DNA of 64,000 bases from positions 12,077,847-12,141,846 of the forward strand of contig NC_067492.1 of the NCBI RefSeq assembly GCF_947179515.1, written 5' to 3'. The position numbers and the translations under genes are program-made. This document shows, one piece after another, positions 58,932 through 64,000 of the stretch (its first letter is position 1; the number at the start of each line of letters is the position of its first letter). The stretch comes from Apodemus sylvaticus. Its lineage: Eukaryota; Chordata; Mammalia; Rodentia; Muridae. The notes beneath the pieces are model-generated. The model searched no databases, had not been told where the DNA came from, and saw nothing but the letters and a program-made list of their open reading frames with translations.

Positions 58932-58946
58932 CTGCAGCCGGACCAT
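58932..58946 (-). CDS. Cmip: Candidate alternative first coding exon of Cmip (short isoform start, MVRLQ)
   Basis: On the minus strand an ATG with A at -3 and G at +4 begins five codons, MVRLQ, and meets a consensus donor CTGCAG|GTAGGT (intron begins at 58931). The phase is 0, exactly what the 3316-3441 exon needs, giving MVRLQ-PSGYMENS. An in-frame TAG lies at 58980-58982, 36 bases upstream, so this ATG is the first possible start in its frame, and I see no other ATG in the preceding 100 bases. Replacing the roughly 99-100 residues of the long first exon by five gives about 679 residues, the size I recall for the truncated form (Tc-mip/isoform 2), which lacks the N-terminal part of the PH domain. 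It could be coincidence, because ATG plus a donor at this spacing also occurs by chance. Confidence 0.6.
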
Positions 58947-59080
58947 CCTATTCTTGAGTGGACTTCTCCCAGGGACTCTCTAGGCACCTGATGTGCTTGC
59001 TGGGCTCCCTGGCCTCTGGGTGATGGTATCTTTTCTTAGATCAAACACTTTATTTGGGGGAAGGAATGTCTCATTTCCCC
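58947..59080 (-). promoter_or_regulatory. Putative 5' UTR and core promoter of the short Cmip transcript
   Basis: Upstream (to the right) of the candidate ATG the minus strand carries a TATA-like CAAATAAAG at about 59045-59053, some 105 bases before the ATG, and then unique sequence without ATG. Initiation about 30 bases after that box would leave a 5' UTR of about 70 bases. It is not a CpG island. An old B1 relic starts just upstream, near 59080. The promoter role is inferred from the exon candidate only. Confidence 0.3.
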
Positions 59081-59160
59081 TAGGCCGGCCTCAAGCTCCT
59101 AATTCTGCTACCACTCCCCAGGCGCTGGGATTACAGACATGTAGTATCACACCTAACTAG
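59081..59160 (-). mobile_element. Old B1-like relic, reversed
   Basis: ctaggccggcctcaagctcctaattctgctacca, caggcgctgggattacagacatgtagtatcacacctaac. Its end lies just upstream of the putative short-form promoter. Confidence 0.6.
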
Positions 59161-59630
59161 AACAATCCTTTTTTGTTCTTTTAAACATAGAAAACCCATT
59201 CAGAGAAAGATACACAGAGGGTGGTCCACATAGAAATATGCTTACCAGAATTGATCTTAAAGTCTGTCATGAGTACCAGATATCCTTTCTTGTAACCCAC
59301 CAAATGATACATTCCAGCATGGGTCAGAAGACTATGACTTCGGGGCAGTGGTGAGGGTGATGGTGTCCCCAGCGCTCCATGATATCTTAAGCAGGTCACG
59401 CCACCTACAACTGTCCTCCAGGGAAATTTCGCTTACAGCTGAGTGGCTGCCGGGCACTTGAATTCTACACGAGGACCTGAGACTGCCAATCTCGGAAGCT
59501 GGAGTTTTCTGTTACCCTCATTTATTTCTGATAATAAAATTCTCTGGCATCTAAACATAGGGAGTTTAAGGGGAAGGTTTACATCACAGCCCTTGTCAGT
59601 GGTGTTCCAACATCCAGAAGGTAGGTGGAT
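59161..59630. other. Unique intron sequence
   Basis: No repeat or exon recognised. Confidence 0.4.
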
Positions 59631-59670
59631 GGACAGACAGACAGACAGACACATACACACACACATTCAC
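59631..59670. repeat. (GACA)n(CACA)n microsatellite
   Basis: Four to five GACA units then CA-rich sequence at the edge of an L1 relic. Confidence 0.85.
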
Positions 59671-59710
59671 TCACAATGGAGTGTTACTCAGCCTTAAAAA
59701 GGAAGGAAAA

Positions 59711-60130
59711 TGCAATCAGGTATGGTGGCTGTGATGGATTGTATATGCTTGGCCCAGGGGGTGGCTCTATTAGAAGGTGTGGCCTTGTTGGAGTAGGTGT
59801 GTCACTGTGGGTGTGGGCTTTAAGACCCTCATCCAAGCTTCCTGGAAACCAGTCTTCTGCTAGCAGCCTTCAGATGAAGATGTAGAACTCTCAGCTCCTA
59901 CTGCACCATGCCTGCCTGGTTGCTGCCATGTTCCCACCTTGATGATAATTGACTGAACCTCTGAACCTATAAGGCAGCCCCAATTAAATGCTGTCCTTGT
60001 AAGAGTTGCCTTGGTCATGGTGTCTATTCACAGTGGTAAAACCCTAAGGAAAACAGTGGCACTTGAGGCAAGAATGTCAAGAGTTCAAGACCAAGCTACA
60101 GGACTCCATGAGATGTTTCCAAACATAAAC
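59711..60130 (+). mobile_element. B1 SINE inside the L1, itself interrupted
   Basis: The head caatcaggtatggtggc (about 59713-59729) and the body gcacttgaggcaagaatgtcaagagttcaagaccaagctacagg (60058-60105) are parts of one B1. Near-identical A/G-rich direct repeats flank it (59697-59710 and 60131-60143), as expected for its target-site duplication. Confidence 0.7.
59731..60055 (+). mobile_element. Rodent medium-reiterated repeat (hAT-like) inserted in the B1
   Basis: gtgatggattgtatatgcttggccc, ggtgtggccttgttggagtaggtgtgtcactgtggg, cagccttcagatgaagatgtagaactctcagctcc, gttgccttggtcatggtgtctattcacag are the hallmarks of a common mouse element. It is the best preserved of these medium-reiterated repeats in the window. 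Its flanks atggtggc / acagtggc could be a decayed 8-bp duplication, typical for hAT. Class from memory. Confidence 0.75.
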
Positions 60131-60359
60131 AAAAGGAAGAAAACCGGCACATACAGTATAACATAGAAGAACCTTGAGGCCATTTTGAGGGAAATAAGCT
60201 GGTTACAAGAGGCCAAATCTGGCTTTAAAGGTCCCACATTCAAAAACCAAAAGTAGACACGTGGAGGGCCTAGGTTGGGAATGGCAAATGGGAAGCTGGC
60301 ATTTAGTGGGACAAAGACATGGCTAGGGATGAGGTGGGGTTAAACGTGCTTGCTGCCAA

Positions 60360-60464
60360 CTGGGCCAGCAGTGTTGGCATAAGCCTTCAGTCCCTGCCCT
60401 CAGGAGGAAGGGGCAGGCAAATCTCTGAATTTGGGCAAAAATTCGGTCATAAAAAACCAAAACC
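60360..60464 (+). mobile_element. B1-like fragment
   Basis: tgggccagcagtgttggcataagccttcagtccctgccctcaggagg...aggcaaatctctgaatttgg...aaaaaccaaaacc; internally deleted. Confidence 0.65.
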
Positions 60465-60465
60465 A

Positions 60466-60606
60466 GGGCTGGTGAGATGGCTCAGCAGCTAAGAGCACAC
60501 TGACTGCTCTTCTGGAGGTCGTGAGTTCAAATCCCAGCGACCACATGGTGGTTCACAAACATCCGTAATGAGAAACAAATTAAAAAAAAAAAAACAAAAC
60601 AAAACT
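60466..60606 (+). mobile_element. B2 SINE
   Basis: gggctggtgagatggctcagcagctaagagcacactgactgctcttc to aacatccgtaatgag, then an A-rich tail. The distal B2 body is missing. Confidence 0.93.
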
Positions 60607-60775
60607 ATGGGCTGGAGCAAGTGGGGACGGGCAGAGCAGGGGGGTGGTGGAGCAAACAGGGCCTGGAGCAAGAGGAAAAAGAGGAGGGAGAAAAAAAAAA
60701 AAACAAAGCCAAAAAAAAGGAAGGAGGAGGAGGAACAACAAGAAGAAGGGGCAGGGGGAGGAAGAGGTTACTGCC
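60607..60775. repeat. Purine-rich GGA/GAA tract
   Basis: Imperfect GGAGCA, GGAGG and AAAAAG units. It separates a possible B3 head (gggctggagcaagtgg, 60610) from a B3 body downstream, and may be an expansion within that B3. Confidence 0.75.
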
Positions 60776-60912
60776 AAGCCTAACAACTCAAATTCATCTC
60801 TAGAACCCACATAATATAGTGGAAGAATATGCAGACCTACAAGCCATCCTCTAACCTCTGAGCTCTGTGTGAAACTTAGGCTACTCCTAAAACTAAATAA
60901 TTTTAATTTTAA
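60776..60912 (+). mobile_element. B3 SINE body
   Basis: gcctaacaactcaaattcatctctagaacccacataatatagtggaag, acctacaagccatcctctaacctctgagc and aataattttaattttaaaac; head missing or displaced. Confidence 0.75.
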
Positions 60913-61159
60913 AACACACTGTCTCGGTGGAACAGTTTCAGAGGGAAACTGCCAGGCCTGGTGGATGACCATGAACAAGGCCCAACGGCGATAAGAAGCC
61001 CAAGGGGCCGTGCACAGTAGTAACAGTTCAAACGGCCATCTCTGGGCTGTGCACATCTGGCCATGCGAGAACCGTGGTAACCGTGGTCCAGATGAGGCCA
61101 CCCGGCCGGCGGTGGAGCCTGAACTCCAGTGAGACAGAGCTCCTCGGAGCTGCCGCACA

Positions 61160-61420
61160 ACTTTCAGGCTGGGCCACCTTGATTGAGCAAGTCACTTCTC
61201 TCTGCCCTCGATTTCCACATCTGGGAAACGAGGGCAGCAGTCATGGCTGTGGCTGCCATGTGCTGGCGCACTAACCCAAGGCACCCTGGCAACCCCGAGA
61301 AGTGGGTTGAATCACACTTAGTATGACAGAAGATACAGCCTGGTTAACTTACCCAAGACCACTGGCTGGGACATAGGCAGAGTCCAGCTGGCCAAGGAAC
61401 TCAGACTCGAAATTCTCTCT
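61160..61420 (+). mobile_element. MIR SINE, long copy
   Basis: ttgattgagcaagtcacttctctctgccctcgatttccacatctgggaaacg is the MIR core, and gttaacttacccaagaccactggctgggacataggcagagtccag is its 3' half in order. The most complete MIR in the window. Confidence 0.75.
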
Positions 61421-62255
61421 GCATCTGTCTGTCTGTCCCAAGGTAGGGCAGGCTAACTGCAACCCAGGTCTCTAACTTTGTGTCTCCCCCAGAGCCACCA
61501 GTGGGGTACGCCCACCATACATGTTTGCCAGGCAACTAACTATAGTGTCTGTAGGCGAGGAGCACTGCTGCTTCTCCAGGGGGCTACTGCAGGTCTCCAG
61601 GGTACTACTGCAGGTCCCCGGGCCTAGCCTGTGGCAGACCATTGCTCCCCTGGCATCCTAACAGCTATGGGGACAAAGGAAGTCACAGCTAAGAAGAGCA
61701 GACAAACTTACTAGGATGTTTGTGCATAAGGTCTATCCTTGGGCACCTGCATACACACTCAGGAGATACCTATGATTCAAGGACGGAGGGTGTGAGGGGC
61801 TCACCATAGCACAGGAGCACGTGTTCGCTAGTGACAAAGAGAAAAGCCTATAGTAAGGGTTCTAGTCACATTCAACCTTCCCTCCGGCACTCCCCCACAG
61901 AAGCCGAGGGGCAGCCAGGAAAATAGGCACAGCAGTCCCCTAAACCAGAAGCGTGTCCTCACAATGTTTTTTAGATAGCTCAGCCTGGAGGCTGCGGTGC
62001 CCTCTGAGGGAGGGGTTTGGCGGTAGCCTACATGAGGCAAACATAGTTGGGCCAGCGGCTGCTGGAACTTAAATTTGTCAGGCTAGCTTTGTGAACCTCC
62101 TGACCAGAGCCCAGGGAATCTGGTGACGTTGGAGGGGAGCCTTGGATTTGAAGCCAACTGAAGAGGAGACAGGGAGGCTGCCAAGCCCACCCAGCGGCCA
62201 CTGCTGTGGCTCCAGGTGGGTCTATAGGGGGATGTCCCTGAGATGGATGGTGATG
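61421..62255. other. Unique intron sequence
   Basis: A short direct repeat ctactgcaggtctccaggg / ctactgcaggtccccggg occurs at about 61584-61622. Nothing else recognised. Confidence 0.4.
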
Positions 62256-62261
62256 GTAACG

Positions 62262-62340
62262 ATCTAGTGGCTGAGGGTAGTGGTTCTGTGGTAGAGTCCC
62301 TGACTGGTATTCATGAGGCCTTGGGTTAGATCCTAAAAAG
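62262..62340 (+). mobile_element. ID-like fragment
   Basis: ctgagggtagtggttctgtggtagagtccctgactggtattcatgaggccttgggttagatcct keeps the ID head order. Confidence 0.65.
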
Positions 62341-62444
62341 AGCTAGCTCCCCTAGGAACTGGCAATCAATCTCCAACACTCACCCAAAGGCAAGCTGGGC
62401 GGGCACCCAAAAAAGCAGAACTCAATTCTCTTCTAGATAAAACA

Positions 62445-62530
62445 ATACTCAAGAGGCAGATGGTAAGATTTAGACTGTACAGTGAGCTCAGGGCGAGCCT
62501 GGGCTACATGATGGACCTGTCTCAAAGAAA
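62445..62530 (+). mobile_element. Old B1-like fragment
   Basis: aatactcaagaggcagatggtaagatttagactgtacagtgagctcagggcgagcctgggctacatgatggacctgtctc. Confidence 0.6.
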
Positions 62531-62560
62531 ACTTTTATACATAGAAAAACAAAGTTATAG

Positions 62561-62603
62561 TCTCTCCTTCTCTTTCCGTCTCTTTCCTTCTCCCTCCCTC
62601 CCC

Positions 62604-62656
<53 letters not shown>
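62561..62656. repeat. Pyrimidine tract and (TC)n microsatellite
   Basis: TTCTCCC-type pyrimidines lead into 25 TC units (62607-62656). Confidence 0.95.
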
Positions 62657-62658
<2 letters not shown>

Positions 62659-62699
62659 AGAGATATGAAAATGTACATTTTCAAGGGACCCTGTAGAGG

Positions 62700-63948
62700 C
62701 AGTGAACCCTAGGTGTGTGCACTGAACTAACACTACTTTTTCCAGGATACTTTATTTATTTTGAAAGAAATCAAAGGCAGCAGAATGTTACCAATATTTG
62801 GGTTCGGAGGTGGAGCTGCTTCTTTCGTAAACACAGAAACGTCACAGCTGTAACTGAACAGCACACATATTAGGTGTATTTTTTAACTTCCAAAATTCAC
62901 AAATATGAAGAGGCCTCAGCTTGCCCCTCCTGCTGAGGCCCAGGGTGCCCCAGGCCCTGCCAAGTCATCATTCACAGCTTCTGCTTCTCCTGGGCAAAGG
63001 AAAACCCTCACCAGGACAGAGCTCTTCCACACTGGGCACCTGAACTCCAATCCCCTTCGAGGGAGGGGCAGGCAGACAGCTCCCACCCAGAGGGCTCTGC
63101 TTTCAGAGTCCATCTAGATGAGGTGCTGAGGACAGGGTCCAGTCCACCAGCCACACTCCAGGAGCCCAGTGACATCATCAATCACCAATCAGAGCTGCTG
63201 ATGGGCCAGGGAGAAGTCCTGTTGCCACAGGGGACTGCTGAGATTCCGGCTGGAGGCTGGGACACAGAGACACATGGGACCAGCTGGTACTAAATCTACC
63301 ACCCTCCACTACGAATCGACCCTGGGACTCACTGAACCCCTCAACTTGAAGTTTCTCCTCCTCCCTCATAGATAAAGGGCAGCTATATCTCCCTGGACCT
63401 TGCCCTGCTCGGTGCCAGACCCCCCACCCTCCTACAGAAAAGCCCATCTGTCCTATTGATTAAGCCATTAAGGTACTAGTAAATTGGCTATCCTCTGTTT
63501 GTCTTGATCTCAGTAAGTTCCTAAGGAAGAAAACAATCCTGGGAAGACCCACCCGCCCCTAACTGCAGCCATTTTGAAATCACGGTCCAACCGTGGCCGT
63601 GGAAGGGCTTAAAAGCCTTTTATTTCTGCTAACTCCTTACCTCACACCCACTTGCAAGTTAACAATATAGAGGTCAGAAAAGCCGTCCCTTCAGAAAGGG
63701 TCATTTGGAGCAGGTTCCCACAGACTCAGCTTGCTGGGCTCAAACGTGAGCCACCCATCTCCATCCGGGTTGAATTGTTCAGGTAGACAGCCCCCCCTTC
63801 ACCATGGAAACAGAAACCATCCTGTGGGGCCTGTCCTTCCAAGAACAGGCAGTAAAAATTTCTGGGAGGCAGCTGCCTCTGCGCTCACCCCTATACCCGG
63901 AGCAACCCAGCAACCGTGGAGACAGCTCCAGTTTGTTGCTGGGAGGTA
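62700..63948. other. Unique intron sequence, possible regulatory content
   Basis: Free of recognisable SINEs. Contains tgacatcatcaatcaccaatcag (63170-63192; CRE-like and CCAAT motifs) and a low-GC block at about 63450-63540 with attgattaagccattaagg. No exon is supported on either strand. Confidence 0.4.
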
Positions 63949-63985
63949 GTTGGGGGGGTGATGGGGGGGGAGGGAGGAGAGGAGA
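63949..63985 (+). repeat. G-rich tract at the window edge
   Basis: Runs of seven and eight G with short loops, then GGGAGGAGAGGAG. Quadruplex-prone. Confidence 0.7.
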
Positions 63986-64000
63986 AGCCACCAGATAACT

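Larger units (their letters stand above)
59671..60315 (+). mobile_element. LINE-1 3' relic split by a B1
   Basis: Left part acaatggagtgttactcagccttaaaaaggaagg (to 59710) and right part (from about 60131) atagaagaaccttgaggcc, agggaaataagctggttacaagaggccaaatc, ggcaaatgggaagctggcatttagtgggacaaag are consecutive in L1 3' ends. The 420 bases between them are a later B1 insertion. Confidence 0.7.
59081..64000 (-). other. Cmip: Intron of the long Cmip isoform, upstream of the short-form promoter
   Basis: This flank contains no exon I can support. It holds a B1 relic, a nested L1/B1/hAT-like cluster, B2 and B3 SINEs, a MIR, a TC microsatellite and unique DNA from about 62750 to the end. The exon that encodes the first ~100 residues of the long form is expected further right. 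I saw no trace of it here on either strand. Confidence 0.6.

Noticed and set aside
59671..60315. Possible gene-like or antisense transcript with aataaa-type signals
   Set aside because: The blocks are L1 3' end, B1 and an hAT-like repeat in nested order; no coding content.

Overview
This is nuclear DNA from a mouse-like murid rodent. Full B1 and B2 SINEs, B3, B4 and ID-type SINEs, a B2 with the Mus-type tail, and dense dinucleotide microsatellites together point to Mus or a very close relative. There is no prokaryotic gene layout, and nearly all of the longer open frames are chance frames in GC-rich or simple-repeat DNA.

The one certain coding segment is a 126-bp exon on the minus strand at 3316-3441. 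It has a clean acceptor and donor and encodes 42 residues (PSGYMENS...GGTVLLQ) that I recognise as C-Maf-inducing protein, Cmip. It lies in the PH-domain region and is probably exon 2. The gene runs right to left here, so 1-3315 is the intron after this exon and everything to its right is the very long intron before it. The exon for the long-isoform N-terminus is not in the window and should lie beyond 64000.

The most informative further element is a candidate alternative first exon on the minus strand at about 58932-59040. It has an ATG in strong Kozak context, five codons (MVRLQ), and a CTGCAG|GTAGGT donor in the phase that joins the 3316-3441 exon. An in-frame stop lies upstream. It would give the short, PH-truncated Cmip isoform.

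The rest is intron. From 1 to 7.7 kb there are several reverse-strand B1s and B3 relics with CA, TA and pyrimidine repeats. From 7.7 to 24 kb the sequence is mostly unique, with scattered SINEs, an hAT-like repeat and an ACACATGC-type minisatellite. From 24 to 37 kb there are hAT-like repeats, L1 relics, MIRs and an AGATAA hexamer array. From 37 to 48 kb there are B2, B4, rodent-specific medium repeats, a CA/TA-rich tract, a stop-free non-repeat block near 45.8 kb and a 160-bp tandem duplication. From 49 to 58 kb there are B2/B4A/ID SINEs, an ancient repeat, a regulatory-looking block at 51.7-52.0 kb and a long GGAT/GAAG tetranucleotide field. From 59 to 64 kb there is a triple-nested L1/B1/hAT-like structure, then B2/B3, MIR and unique DNA.

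I found no novel multi-gene system. The value of the window lies in the alternative promoter/exon and a handful of candidate intronic enhancers.
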